NCBI GenBank assembly: GCA_003164295.1
Contig: PLTA01000035.1
Location: forward strand, 1-58,933
Direction: 5' to 3'
DNA length: 58,933 bases
Source of the DNA: Candidatus Bathyarchaeota archaeon
Lineage (GTDB): Archaea > Thermoproteota > Bathyarchaeia > Bathyarchaeales > Bathycorpusculaceae
This document shows, in pieces, positions 17,318-26,027 of the stretch. The notes under the pieces are model-generated. The model worked only from the letters and a program-made list of their open reading frames with translations. It had not been told where the DNA came from and did not search any database. Numbering within the stretch: the stretch's first letter is position 1; each line of letters opens with the position of its first letter. The position numbers and the translations under genes are program-made.

Positions 17318-18621
17318 TTTGCAATTATTGTTTGGTTTCGGAATTCTCCCCTTATGGTTTGATGGGGATAAATTTTTGATGCACTAAGCTGACAACCTTC
17401 TTCAAGTTTAACGTCATCAGCAATTACTGAGACAGCCGTTATTCTTGTTGGTTTACGTTGACTTGAATTAACTACAACATGTCTACCAATAATGCTATCA
17501 TGCACTTCAGCATTTTCTCCAATAATCACCCGATCCATTACCGCAGAGTTTGTTACTACAGCGTTTTTGCCAATTCGTGTAAAATTGTCAATGCATGAAT
17601 CAACTATTCTTACGCCATCCTCAATTTGGCAATGCCTTCCTATCAAAACAGCGCCTTCCAGAATGATTTTCTTTTGTTTTATTTTTTGGATAATTTCTTG
17701 GCGCCGTTTTTCTGAGTCGTTGCTTTCACCTTGGACCCAAATTGGGGTTCCTTCTTTTAGTCTTTCGCCGAAACATTCGCTTGTGCAGAAATTACCGTGA
17801 AGCAGGTTTTTCATAGCTGCTAAGTAGTTTTTTGGCGTGCCAACGTCGAACCAGTCGCCTTTTAAAGTGTAACCATAAACGGGTCGTCCAGTCTGAATCA
17901 CATATGGGATAAAATCGTATCCGAAATCTAACCTGTTTTTCTCTTTAATTATTTGTTGGATGCCTTTTTCTTTGAAAATTTTTCTCATTTCAGGTGATAA
18001 TACGTACAAGCCTGTGTTTGCAAGGTTGCTTGGTGCGTCTTGTGGCAGAGGTTTTTCGACGAATCGTTGAATGCGAGAGTTCTTGTCGATGTCTGCTATT
18101 CCTAAGCCGGTAACGTCGTCAACTTCCCTAAGCACAATAGTTAGGGCACTGCATTTTTCTTTGTGAAAATCGATGAGGCTTTTGACTTTAATGTCAAATA
18201 TGTTGTCGCCTTGAACTGCAAAAACTGGGTTGCTCAGCTCATAGTATTCCATGTTTATTCTTGCTGAATCAGCACTGCCCAAATCTTCAACGTTTGGCTG
18301 ATATTTTATGTGAATCCGAGGTTTGATGTCGTAGCGGGCTGAGAATCCGAAGCCTGATTCAAAATAATCGTAGAGATCTCGGTAGTTGGTGTATCCTTTT
18401 ACTCCAAAAATAAAGTTACGTATACCTTGGCTTGCAAGCGACAAAAGAGAAAACTCTACCAGCGGCCTATTAAGTAAACGTAAGCAGGCTTTGCTTGTTT
18501 CAGCCGTCAGGGGTAGAAGGCGCGTTGCTTTTCCACCTACAGGTATAATTACTCTAATTTTTTCAGGCGCATAGTTATCTCCTACCAGCGGCGCATAGTT
18601 GTCGCTCAACTTCCTCACCAA
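17314..18621 (-). CDS. NDP-sugar nucleotidyltransferase with left-handed beta-helix tail
   Basis: 435 residues. The nucleotidyltransferase domain has IPVGGKATRLLPLT (about 25-38; GG and R bind NTP), a following Lys in TSKACLRLLNRPLVEF, DLGSADSARI and the metal-binding QGDNIFD. VEKPLPQDAPSNLANTGLYVL and GDWFDVGTPKNYLAAM close the catalytic domain. From about residue 315 hexapeptide repeats (ILEGAVLIGRHCQIEDGV...) form a left-handed beta-helix. It probably activates glucose- or mannose-1-phosphate for surface glycan synthesis. The N-terminus repeats DNYAP twice within 20 residues (a short in-frame DNA duplication near 18575-18610), so the native start could be nearer residue 20. Confidence 0.88.
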   Translation of the reverse strand: MVRKLSDNYAPLVGDNYAPEKIRVIIPVGGKATRLLPLTAETSKACLRLLNRPLVEFSLLSLASQGIRNFIFGVKGYTNYRDLYDYFESGFGFSARYDIKPRIHIKYQPNVEDLGSADSARINMEYYELSNPVFAVQGDNIFDIKVKSLIDFHKEKCSALTIVLREVDDVTGLGIADIDKNSRIQRFVEKPLPQDAPSNLANTGLYVLSPEMRKIFKEKGIQQIIKEKNRLDFGYDFIPYVIQTGRPVYGYTLKGDWFDVGTPKNYLAAMKNLLHGNFCTSECFGERLKEGTPIWVQGESNDSEKRRQEIIQKIKQKKIILEGAVLIGRHCQIEDGVRIVDSCIDNFTRIGKNAVVTNSAVMDRVIIGENAEVHDSIIGRHVVVNSSQRKPTRITAVSVIADDVKLEEGCQLSASKIYPHQTIRGEFRNQTIIAN

Positions 18622-18768
18622 TAATTGCTTGTATGAAGATAGTTAGATTAAATCCTTTTAAACCTGTTTCTTAGTCGTCTTGCTTTTTTTCTATATCTTA
18701 TTTGTGATAATTGAACATATTTCCTTTTTAGTTTAAAAAGCCCTTTTCAGGTTGTTTTTTTGGCTTGG

Positions 18769-18836
18769 GGTTTGATTTGTTTGCAGGTTGCGGAATTATA
18801 CGGAAGTAAACGGAATTATACGGAAGATTTCGGAAG
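18769..18836 (+). repeat. 22-bp leader followed by two 20-bp tandem units (copy A)
   Basis: Bases 18769-18790 form a 22-bp block, followed by two 20-bp units (18791-18810 and 18811-18830) that share the first 16 bases CGGAATTATACGGAAG, then a partial CGGAAG. The 22-bp block recurs at 18980-19001 with two mismatches. Confidence 0.7.
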
Positions 18837-18979
18837 AATTTGCAAGAAAACGCAAAAGTAAAGCTAAAAAGTTATCGATAACTCTTAGAACAAAAACGCA
18901 TACTAATAGTGCTGGCGTGGTTACAAGTTGTGCCGCCCTAAATTTTTTGTTTGTTTTTTGGGTTGCTTTTTTAATTCAG

Positions 18980-19041
18980 GGTTTAATTTGGTTGCAGGTT
19001 GAGTCTAAATTGGTCCAAAAAAGTCTAAAAAAGTGGAAAAA
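18980..19041 (+). repeat. 22-bp leader followed by two different 20-bp tandem units (copy B)
   Basis: The same 22-bp block (20 of 22 identical to copy A) is again followed by two 20-bp units, 19002-19021 and 19022-19041, 15 of 20 identical to each other and beginning AGTCTAAA. Their sequence is unrelated to the units of copy A although the period is the same. Confidence 0.65.
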
Positions 19042-19133
19042 GAAAAAAATTAAAAGTGAAATCCATAGTAATAATAAAAAGCTAAAAGAGAGAAACAAGT
19101 TAATCTAATGTGGTGTTGTAAACGGAGAAATCA

Positions 19134-19967
19134 ACGGTTGCAATTGTAAAAGGCGAAAGAGGGCATGAACCCGTTTTCAAAGCGCTTGACTTAATAGATT
19201 ACAAATCTTGTCTAACAGGATACAAGAAAGCGCTCGTAAAAGTCAACTTCATAACCACCAAAACATGGGATTCAGGAGGAACAACCGACCCCATGGTAGT
19301 TGAAGCAATAATAAAAAAACTCAAACCATTAGGCATGGAAGTTTACGTTGTTGAATCAGATGCAACCATGACAAATGCTGACAAAGCCTTCGAAGCTACA
19401 GGCATGAACGAAATGTGCAAACAAAACGACGTGGAATGCCTCAATTTAAGGCATGTTAAAGATAAAGTCAAAATAAAGATTCCCGGTTGCGAAACTTTAG
19501 GCAGCATAACCGTACCGCGTATCGTGACTGAATCTGCGATAATTAGTGCTGCAAAAATGAAAACTCATATGGCTACTAAAGTCACATTGGGCATGAAAAA
19601 CATGTTTGGTCTGCTTCCCGATAAATTCAAGGCAAAATATCATGCAAAAGGCATAAGCAGCGTGATAGTAGACATCAATACAGTAATCAAACCAGCCTTA
19701 ACGGTAATAGATGGATTCGTTGCAATGGAAGGCAGAGGACCGACTGATGGTACACCACTTAAAATGGATCTAATAATCGCTGGGAAAGATGTTGTTGCCA
19801 CAGATGCAACCACAGCTCGAATCATGGGATTTGATCCTAAAGAAATCAGCCACATCAGAAGAGCAGCCGAGAAAGGCTTAGGAAACATTGACAACATAGA
19901 AATTGTAGGCTCAAAACTCGAAGATGTAAAACACGAGTTCAAGAAAAGCAAAGTAACGCCAGGCTAA
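19134..19967 (+). CDS. DUF362 protein, apparently initiating at ACG
   Basis: 277 residues if it starts at the ACG codon 19134-19136. The protein homology (VAIVKGERGHEPVFKALDLI, then ALVKVNFITTK) continues upstream of the first ATG at 19293 right to this codon, and the frame closes with TAA at 19118-19120. A GGAG at 19124-19127 is spaced six bases from ACG, ideal for a start. DUF362 domains are often linked to iron-sulfur proteins; here there is no ferredoxin domain. Conserved features include TESAIISAAKMKTHMATKVTLGMKNMFG and DATTARIMGF. Function is unknown; the start codon could be an ATG-to-ACG change or read error. Confidence 0.8.
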   Translation, partial: TVAIVKGERGHEPVFKALDLIDYKSCLTGYKKALVKVNFITTKTWDSGGTTDPMVVEAIIKKLKPLGMEVYVVESDATMTNADKAFEATGMNEMCKQNDVECLNLRHVKDKVKIKIPGCETLGSITVPRIVTESAIISAAKMKTHMATKVTLGMKNMFGLLPDKFKAKYHAKGISSVIVDINTVIKPALTVIDGFVAMEGRGPTDGTPLKMDLIIAGKDVVATDATTARIMGFDPKEISHIRRAAEKGLGNIDNIEIVGSKLEDVKHEFKKSKVTPG

Positions 19968-20001
19968 CTACCTAAACAAAAGATAATTGCTTTCACCGAT
20001 T

Positions 20002-20262
20002 TCATGATGTTGCCGTTAAGAACACACTGTTTTTCCTAGTTTTTGCCGAGAGAGCAACTGTTCCGCCGTATCTAGACGCTGGTCTACTGGCTTCTCGATG
20101 GCTCTTGTGACACTGCACACCCATTGTCTTTTGGTCTTGCGAAACCCAAACTACGCTGCCAATGCTTGTGCATTCTGGACAATTTCTATGATCGCCGATA
20201 CTAACTATCGGGTGAATTTGTTTCTTTTCTTTCTGAGCCGACGCTCCGCTCTTAATGTACAA
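20002..20262 (-). CDS. Small zinc-binding archaeal protein
   Basis: 86 residues. A CPEC pair (about residue 28) and CHKSH (about 50-54) form one probable zinc site, followed by a conserved-looking basic ending KTRKNSVFLT. The fold suggests a zinc ribbon with a nucleic-acid or ribosome role. It is convergent with the DUF362 gene, and the start is not certain. Confidence 0.5.
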   Translation of the reverse strand: MYIKSGASAQKEKKQIHPIVSIGDHRNCPECTSIGSVVWVSQDQKTMGVQCHKSHREASRPASRYGGTVALSAKTRKNSVFLTATS

Positions 20263-20418
20263 AGTTTTTTTACCCCTTTATTTTTTCTTGAAAAGAATCC
20301 GTGACTCAACCTGATCAACGCAGAGGACAAAAGAAGCTCTTCAAGAACATGAAAGAGCTCCCACGCTTATAAACCAAGCAAACCCAAATTCTAACTGCAA
20401 ACCAAAAACCTTTTGAAG

Positions 20419-21834
20419 CTAATTTGGCTGTGTGGTTCGGTTTTCTTTTCCCCGGGTTGCCGACAATATTGCCGCTACTGCCAAAATTGCTATGGAAGCG
20501 TACAGTGCTGCTTGAATTCCCGTGATAAAGGATGCGCTTAAGCCGCCTGAAAGTTTTACTGTGTTGATGAACACTTGGAAAGCTAGCTGTCTTGGTATGG
20601 ATGCAGATGCGACTGTTATTGCCACTACGAAGCTTCCCAAAATACCCACATTCTGCAAGGTTCTAAGCAGACCCGAAATGCTTCCGTAGTTGCCTTGTCG
20701 TGCTTTAGCCATGACGGCACTGTTGTTGGCGGGGAAAAACATGGCTGTGCCAAAACCCGATACCGCAGAAGCTAATATGATTATGTAGAGCGATGAATTT
20801 TGGCTGATTGCGGTGAAAATGAGAGTTGCCGCTGCAAGGCAGATGATGCCTATGGTGGCTATTGTTCGGGCGCCTATTTTGTCTGAGTGCCTGCCCATTA
20901 CTGGAGCAAAGAAACTTCCGATCACATAGCCAGGTATCAAGAGAAGAGACGCGTTTAGAGGCGAAAGTCCCCGTACCCCTTGCAGATACATTATTATTAG
21001 AAACACAACGGAGATGTAGCCGACGCTAACAAAGAACGTGGCTAAGCAAGAGTTTCTTAAAACTCTGTCTTTGAAAGCTCCAAAATCAACCATCGGGGTT
21101 TCTAAACGGTTTTCGTAGGCGATAAATATTGGAATCAAAATGGCGCCTATCAACAGTGAAATTGAACTTGGGATGCCTATTCCTTGTGAAGCTAAGCTGG
21201 TTGCACCATAAGAGATGAGCAAAAGGCTTGTCGCGAGGAGAATCATGCCTCCTAAGTCAAGTTTTGCTTTTACTTTAGCTGCTGGTTTGAGATATTTGAA
21301 TCCGAGAATTAAGGCGATTACACCTATGGGGATGTTGATGAAGAAAATGAATTGCCAGCCTACGAAGGTGGTGACTATTCCTCCTAAGACGATGCCAAGC
21401 ATGGAGCCGATTGTCCAGCCCAGCGAGCTGAAGCCATATGCTTTGCCACGTGCATTTGGTGGGAACGTGTCTGCGATTATGGCACCGCTGTTTGACTGCA
21501 TTAATGCACCTCCCACAGCCTGCACCACTCGGGAGCCAATCAAGAAGTAAATGTTTGGTGAAAAACCGCAAAGTGCAGAGCCGACCGTGAAGACGCCAAA
21601 GCCCATGTTGAACATTCTGGTTCGTCCATAAATGTCCCCTATTCGCCCAAGTTGGGTTGTGGTGACGGCGATAACGAGCAAATAAGTCAGTATTATCCAG
21701 ATGGTTGTGATGAAGTCGGATTTCAACCCGTCAGTTATCGCGGGAAAAGCCAACAGCACAATCGTGCTGTCCAAAGCGCCCATCAAAGTACCAAGAACAA
21801 CTATAACCAAAATGATACTCTGACTCTTCACCAT
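20419..21834 (-). CDS. MFS drug/proton antiporter, DHA2 (14-TM) family
   Basis: 471 residues with about 14 membrane segments. TM1 carries LDSTIVLLAFPAI, the D-x-T-I-V-N/L-x-A-L/F-P signature of DHA2 exporters; GRIGDIYGRTRMF after TM2 is MFS motif A (GxxxDrxGRr); WRxxF is present as VGWQFIFFINIPIGV. These pumps export drugs, dyes or organic compounds by proton exchange. No TetR/MarR regulator is adjacent. Distribution across archaea suggests a gene acquired from bacteria, but that is inference. Confidence 0.88.
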   Translation of the reverse strand: MVKSQSIILVIVVLGTLMGALDSTIVLLAFPAITDGLKSDFITTIWIILTYLLVIAVTTTQLGRIGDIYGRTRMFNMGFGVFTVGSALCGFSPNIYFLIGSRVVQAVGGALMQSNSGAIIADTFPPNARGKAYGFSSLGWTIGSMLGIVLGGIVTTFVGWQFIFFINIPIGVIALILGFKYLKPAAKVKAKLDLGGMILLATSLLLISYGATSLASQGIGIPSSISLLIGAILIPIFIAYENRLETPMVDFGAFKDRVLRNSCLATFFVSVGYISVVFLIIMYLQGVRGLSPLNASLLLIPGYVIGSFFAPVMGRHSDKIGARTIATIGIICLAAATLIFTAISQNSSLYIIILASAVSGFGTAMFFPANNSAVMAKARQGNYGSISGLLRTLQNVGILGSFVVAITVASASIPRQLAFQVFINTVKLSGGLSASFITGIQAALYASIAILAVAAILSATRGKENRTTQPN

Positions 21835-22024
21835 AAGCTCCTAACGATTCAAAAAACAGCTTTTTATCCCTTTACCCATATCTTACAAGCTTTGAAGAAC
21901 ACCTTGCATTGATCACTTGAATGCGCATTTCTATTTACGAATAAGCTATCTGCATGTATTTTTCTGTTAGTGCAAATGAAAAGAATTTACTTTTAAATGG
22001 TTAAAATCTCCATTAAGAGTTGAC
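21835..22024. other. Divergent promoter region upstream of the eL15 operon
   Basis: Together with the leader that follows, this is a gap of about 317 bases. A TATA-like CTTTTAAATGG (about 21988-21998) could start transcription near 22020, and TTTATTTC (22038-22045) could serve a second start close to the leader repeats. The rest has no visible gene. Confidence 0.4.
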
Positions 22025-22054
22025 AATTGCTGGAAAGGTTTATTTCACTGGATG

Positions 22055-22130
22055 GTACTATGATGTGAAATTGCTGGCGGACATCATGTCCGTAGGAATG
22101 TGGCCGTAAGGCTGAACCGTAAGCAAAGAA
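22055..22130 (+). ncRNA. Structured leader or small RNA before eL15 with three CCGTA(A)G repeats
   Basis: GGACA TCA TGTCC (22079-22091) is a 5-bp hairpin. CCGTAGG (22090), CCGTAAGG (22104) and CCGTAAGC (22117) recur every 13-14 bases. An ATGATGT (C-box-like) near 22059 and a CTGA (D-box) at 22112-22115 bracket about 55 bases, the size of an archaeal C/D guide RNA, though the C-box has one mismatch and no clear internal boxes are seen. Alternatives: an autoregulatory ribosomal protein leader, or three protein-binding sites. Confidence 0.35.
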
Positions 22131-22151
22131 ACATTGGAGGAAAACGAAAAA

Positions 22152-22745
22152 ATGGCATATAAATACATAGCAGAAGAATGGTCTGCCCCAGAAAAATCCT
22201 TCGTTGAAGAACTCATGCGCGAAAGATTAGTGCAATGGCGAAAACAGCCATCGACTATGCGTATTGAACACCCAACAAGGCTTGATAGGGCAAGAAAACT
22301 TGGCTACAAAGCCAAACAAGGTTTCGTAATGGCCCGCACAAAAGTGCGTAGAGGCAACTTAAGAAAATTACGTCCGCGATCAGGTAGACGACCCAAACGT
22401 ATGGGTGTTGCCAAATTTAAACCAGGAAAAAGCCTAAAACTTATTGCTGAAGAACGTACAGCAAGAAATTTTCCAAACATGGAAGTTCTTAACAGTTACT
22501 GGGTAGGCGAAGACGGAAAACACAAGTGGTTCGAAGTTATACTGGTCGATCCAAAAGCTCCCGGAATAAAAACAGACAAAGACATCGGATGGATCGCTGA
22601 GAAACAGCACACAAGCAGAGTTTTCAGAAGTATGACTAGCGCAGGCAAAAACGTCAGAGGCTTACATCACCGTGGAAAAGGCTCAGAAAAAGCAAGACCA
22701 AGCCACCGTAGAGGCGCAAGATATCCAGAAAAACAAAGATGGTAA
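22152..22745 (+). CDS. rpl15e: Ribosomal protein eL15
   Basis: 197 residues from ATG 22152, behind a strong GGAGGA at 22137-22142; the TTG further upstream is part of that SD region. The sequence follows the family: [10 protein letters not shown], the [27 protein letters not shown] segment (residues about 33-57), [11 protein letters not shown] and the C-terminal [24 protein letters not shown]. It is a large-subunit protein of archaeal and eukaryotic ribosomes. It leads a tight rightward operon of ribosomal and RNA-processing genes, conserved in archaea. Confidence 0.97.
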   Translation: MAYKYIAEEWSAPEKSFVEELMRERLVQWRKQPSTMRIEHPTRLDRARKLGYKAKQGFVMARTKVRRGNLRKLRPRSGRRPKRMGVAKFKPGKSLKLIAEERTARNFPNMEVLNSYWVGEDGKHKWFEVILVDPKAPGIKTDKDIGWIAEKQHTSRVFRSMTSAGKNVRGLHHRGKGSEKARPSHRRGARYPEKQRW

Positions 22746-22748
22746 AAT

Positions 22749-23018
22749 ATGCATCACATGAAAGCAGTAATAACCAAACAAAATGGGAAACAACGCCTCG
22801 GAAGAGGCTTTAGCCCAAATGAACTCGAGCAAGCAGGCTTAAATATGCAAGACGCCAAAAAAATTGGAATACCCATGGATATCAAAAGAAAATCTGTCCA
22901 TGAGGAAAACGTAACTTGCATAAAAGCACACGCAAAAAAAACTAAAGCCGAAGCAGCCGCAAAACCAAAAACAGAAACACCTGCAGTAGAGAAGCCAAAG
23001 AAAAAAGCTAAAAGCTAG
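22749..23018 (+). CDS. rpl13e: Ribosomal protein eL13
   Basis: 89 residues, three bases after eL15. [42 protein letters not shown] reads through the eL13 core GxGFtxeElkxAGi...AxxiGIxVDxRRkn (residues about 15-57). The last 25 residues are Lys/Ala/Pro-rich and disordered. Presence of eL13 is a feature of TACK-type archaea and eukaryotes, absent from most Euryarchaeota, which supports the host assignment. ATG at 22758 is an alternative start. Confidence 0.88.
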   Translation: MHHMKAVITKQNGKQRLGRGFSPNELEQAGLNMQDAKKIGIPMDIKRKSVHEENVTCIKAHAKKTKAEAAAKPKTETPAVEKPKKKAKS

Positions 23019-23043
23019 AAGCCCAAAGACAAAACGGTAACCA

Positions 23044-23490
23044 ATGTCTTCTAAACCACCAATAGGATACATCGATATTCGGGTCTTCGCTCACGCAACT
23101 GAGGATACCGACAAAGTTGAAACAGCCGTAAAAAACCTGCTGCCAATAGAACTGGCAGAAACCATTATTTTCCAAAAAACAACTTTAACGGGGCATCATG
23201 GAAACCCCATTATTCTTTTTACAGCCCAAATGAAGGATAAAAAAACTCTTTTTGCAGCCTTGGAAAAAATTGGTTCAGGCTTAAACTCGCTAGACAAAGA
23301 AGAATTATTCACCAACTTGAAACTACACCTAGAAAAGCGAAACTTGTACCTAAGATTTGACAAACAAGCCGCTTTTTTAGGAACCATAAAATTTACGCAA
23401 AATGACCCCATTCACTTCAAAATTCATTTCAAAAACAAAACTCCCGAAGAAATAACTGAAATTTGTAAGAGCTCCGGGCTGTTGCCATGA
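23044..23490 (+). CDS. Exosome-associated RNA-binding protein (COG1325 family)
   Basis: 148 residues. The sequence opens with IGYIDIRVFAHATEDTDKV, typical of the archaeal COG1325 family (a homologue of ribosomal protein L5-like RNA-binding folds), continues with TTLTGHHGNPIILFTAQM and ends with FLRFDKQAAFLG-like and KIHFKNKT segments. The family is encoded beside RNase P and exosome genes in archaea. Its stop overlaps the next start by four bases (ATGA), so production is coupled to Rpp30. Confidence 0.85.
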   Translation: MSSKPPIGYIDIRVFAHATEDTDKVETAVKNLLPIELAETIIFQKTTLTGHHGNPIILFTAQMKDKKTLFAALEKIGSGLNSLDKEELFTNLKLHLEKRNLYLRFDKQAAFLGTIKFTQNDPIHFKIHFKNKTPEEITEICKSSGLLP

Positions 23491-24218
23491 CTCGAGTTTT
23501 TGCCGATTTGCATCTACGTGTTAACCTAAGAGACCCACAGGCAACACAAAAAATAATCAATAGGGCTGCACGTTTCGGGTACAGCTTAATTTCCATTCCT
23601 TTCACATCTGTTATGCGCCAAGAAGAATTGGCCAAGCTCAAAGCCATGTGCACTGAAGTAGGTATAGATTTTGTTTCACGGGCTGATTTTCACCCTCGAA
23701 CAGAAAACGACTTAACCCATTTCCTGCGCAAATTCAGACGCCAATTCGAAATTATAAGCATCTCATGCGACACCAAGGAAGTTGCTAGGCAAGCAGCAAA
23801 AGACAGGCGCGTTGACCTTCTAAGCTTTCCAAGTTTAGACTATCATAAACGTTTTTTTGACCGCGCAGAAGCTGAATTAGCAAGTGGCTGTTTAGCCGCT
23901 TTGGAAGTGGATGTCAGGCCTCTTTTGGTTTTAGAGGGTCCATCACGAGTTAGGCTGCTTATGAGTTTACGCCGAGAAATCGCAGTCGCACGAGAATTTA
24001 AAGTGCCAATCGTGGTTTCCAGCGGGGTTGCAGAAGAGAAGTTTATGCGATACCCAAAGGACATGGCAAGTTTAGCTTATATTGTTGGGTTGGATGAAGC
24101 TTCAGCCCTTGATGCTGTTTCAACCAATCCAGAGGAAATCGTGAAGCGGAACCGCGAAAAACTTAGGAATCGTTTTGTAGCTCCTGGCATCAGCATTGTC
24201 AAGGAGGGCAAAACTTGA
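23487..24218 (+). CDS. rnp3: RNase P protein subunit Rpp30
   Basis: 243 residues, TIM-barrel-like protein of archaeal RNase P. Key family segments are FADLHLRVNLRDPQ, the barrel strands FEIISISCDTKEVARQAAKDRRVDLLSFP and IVVSSGVAEEKFMRYPKDMASLAYIVGLD, and VSTNPEEIVKRNREKLR at the end. It pairs with Pop5 to activate the RNA subunit in 5' maturation of tRNA. It overlaps both neighbours by four bases, and the gene order Rpp30-Pop5 places both partners in one message. Confidence 0.93.
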   Translation: MTRVFADLHLRVNLRDPQATQKIINRAARFGYSLISIPFTSVMRQEELAKLKAMCTEVGIDFVSRADFHPRTENDLTHFLRKFRRQFEIISISCDTKEVARQAAKDRRVDLLSFPSLDYHKRFFDRAEAELASGCLAALEVDVRPLLVLEGPSRVRLLMSLRREIAVAREFKVPIVVSSGVAEEKFMRYPKDMASLAYIVGLDEASALDAVSTNPEEIVKRNREKLRNRFVAPGISIVKEGKT

Positions 24219-24529
24219 AGCGTGTTAAGCGACGATATTTAGCATTGCAACTTGAATGCGAAACATTGCCAACTGAACGTGAGTTTATAGATGCTGTTTG
24301 GGCTGCGGTTACGAAACTTTACGGTGAAGTTGGAGCAAGCACTACTGGTTTGAGTTTGATTAATTTTGATTTGAATCGGAAAATTGCTGTTATTCGGACT
24401 TCTTTGGCTGCATTAAACATTGTGAAGGCATCTGTTGCTGTGATTACTGGCATTTCTGGTAAGGAGGCGGCGATTCATGTTTTGGCCGTCTCTGGCACTC
24501 TTAAGGCGCTTTATTCAAATGTAAAATAA
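24215..24529 (+). CDS. rnp2: RNase P protein subunit Pop5
   Basis: 104 residues, TTG start inside a TTGA overlap with the Rpp30 stop. RRYLALQLECE at the N-terminus, ALNIVKASVAVITGISGKEAAIHVLAVSGTLKAL at the end, and a length near 100-120 residues match Pop5 (RRM-like fold). It binds Rpp30 and the catalytic domain of RNase P RNA. Last gene of the operon. Confidence 0.93.
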   Translation: MKRVKRRYLALQLECETLPTEREFIDAVWAAVTKLYGEVGASTTGLSLINFDLNRKIAVIRTSLAALNIVKASVAVITGISGKEAAIHVLAVSGTLKALYSNVK

Positions 24530-24713
24530 TTTTGCTATATTTATGTGTAAAGATTTTGTTTGTTTTTGACAAGACATACTGTAGCTTTGTCTTATTCTTT
24601 CTTGGACAAACTTACAAAAGTATTAGAGAAACGTTTATCAATTGCAAATAAGCGTTAATTTATCATTACAAAAAAGCTTAGGAAAGCAAAAAAACGACAC
24701 AGAGGGTAAAAAA

Positions 24714-25940
24714 ATGGAATTACAAGACTTCTTCTTCAAATTACCAAATTTAAAAACCGAACCAATCATAGATGATACCACACTTCGAGATGGCATCCAA
24801 ATGCCGGGCTTAGCTACAGGACCAAAAGAAGCAGCAAAAATAGCTCAATTCCTCGCCGAAGTAGGAGTAGAACGCATCGAGCTTTTCCATTATCAAGAGC
24901 CAGATAAAAAAGCAGCAAGACTCATCCAAGATCTAAATCTTAACCTCCGCGTTGCAGGCTGGTGCAGAGCCTTAAAAGAAGACATAGACAGTGCAGTAGC
25001 ATGCGGATTCAAAGAAGTTGGTATATCTCACCCAGTCTCCGACCTTCATTTTAAAGCTAAATGGCCCGAGAAAACAAGAGAACAAATCCTAGCAAACATG
25101 ATTGACGTTGTTGAATATTCAGCTAAAACCTGCGGCTTAAAAACTTTCGTACATGGCGAAGACAGCACACGAGCAGACTGGAACTTCGAGAAACAATTCA
25201 TCAACGGAGCAGCCGACGCAGGAGCCGAATGTTACCGCATCTGTGACACAGTCGGCATAGGATTATCTGACATAGACGCTCCACTACCTAATGGTATTCC
25301 GGCAAAAGTATTAGCTGTCAAAAAAGAAACAAAAATGGGCTGCATAGAAATTCATGCACACGACGATTTTGGTAATGCCGTTGAAAACACAATGGCAGCG
25401 ATTAAGGCATCTTCAGGAGTATGGGACAAAGTATACGCAAGCACAACATACCTAGGCATTGGCGAACGTGCAGGCAACGCAGAAACAGAAAAAGTCCTAT
25501 TGAATTTATACTTGCATCACGGTGTCAAAAAATTTGAGGGCAAAACCCAGCGACTAAAAGCAACGGCAGATTACATTGGCAAGGCAACAGGCTATATTGT
25601 TCCACCTAACAAAGCAATTGTCGGCGACTACGGTTTTGCGCACGAGTCAGGAATTCATACTCATGGCGTCTTAAATGATCCGTGGACTTATGAGCCGTAC
25701 CCGCCTGAACTAGTTGGAAATGAGCGGCGTTTAACGGTTGGAAAGCAGTCCGGCAAAGGCATAATTAAACATAAAATAACAGAGTTAGCAGGCAACGAAC
25801 CAGACGACCAAACTGTGGCTAAGGTGGTAGATAGAATTAAAGAAATCTATGCCAACGGCAGACGAGCATCCCTTAAAGAAGAAGAATTCAAAAAAATCCT
25901 TCGCATACTAAAAATCTTGCCAGAAAACAACGGTCACTAA
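24714..25940 (+). CDS. Alpha-isopropylmalate/homocitrate synthase-family enzyme
   Basis: 408 residues from ATG 24714 (a frame-open TTG upstream would add 24 unlikely residues). DRE-TIM fold: IIDDTTLRDGIQMPG (about 18-32; Arg25 and Asp26 catalytic/metal), EIHAHDDFGNAVEN (His-x-His metal ligands), ERAGNAETEKVLLNL, and HESGIHTHGVLNDPWTYEP. The usual GEQ after the RDG motif is GIQ here. The enzyme lacks the C-terminal LeuA regulatory domain and is shorter than LeuA, so it could be a homocitrate, isopropylmalate or related acyltransferase that condenses acetyl-CoA with a 2-oxoacid. No other leucine or lysine gene is adjacent. Confidence 0.8.
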   Translation: MELQDFFFKLPNLKTEPIIDDTTLRDGIQMPGLATGPKEAAKIAQFLAEVGVERIELFHYQEPDKKAARLIQDLNLNLRVAGWCRALKEDIDSAVACGFKEVGISHPVSDLHFKAKWPEKTREQILANMIDVVEYSAKTCGLKTFVHGEDSTRADWNFEKQFINGAADAGAECYRICDTVGIGLSDIDAPLPNGIPAKVLAVKKETKMGCIEIHAHDDFGNAVENTMAAIKASSGVWDKVYASTTYLGIGERAGNAETEKVLLNLYLHHGVKKFEGKTQRLKATADYIGKATGYIVPPNKAIVGDYGFAHESGIHTHGVLNDPWTYEPYPPELVGNERRLTVGKQSGKGIIKHKITELAGNEPDDQTVAKVVDRIKEIYANGRRASLKEEEFKKILRILKILPENNGH

Positions 25941-26027
25941 ACTGTTTTTCTTATTTTCTTGTCCTGGGCGAAAACGGAAAATAACTCTTAATTCTTTTAT
26001 TGAAAAATAAAAATGAAGAAGAAAAGT

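Larger units (their letters stand above)
18622..19133. other. Gene-poor region carrying the repeat element
   Basis: 512 bases between a leftward gene and a rightward gene. Apart from the two repeat modules it is A/T-rich; a 106-codon open frame here looks non-coding because its Lys-rich end arises from A-runs and its first part from the repeats. Promoter for the nucleotidyltransferase is expected near 18640-18670. Confidence 0.5.

Noticed and set aside
18788..19108. 106-codon open frame with a Lys-rich end
   Set aside because: Its first part is the tandem repeat and its end comes from A-runs; no SD, no conserved-looking domain and no continuity with neighbours.
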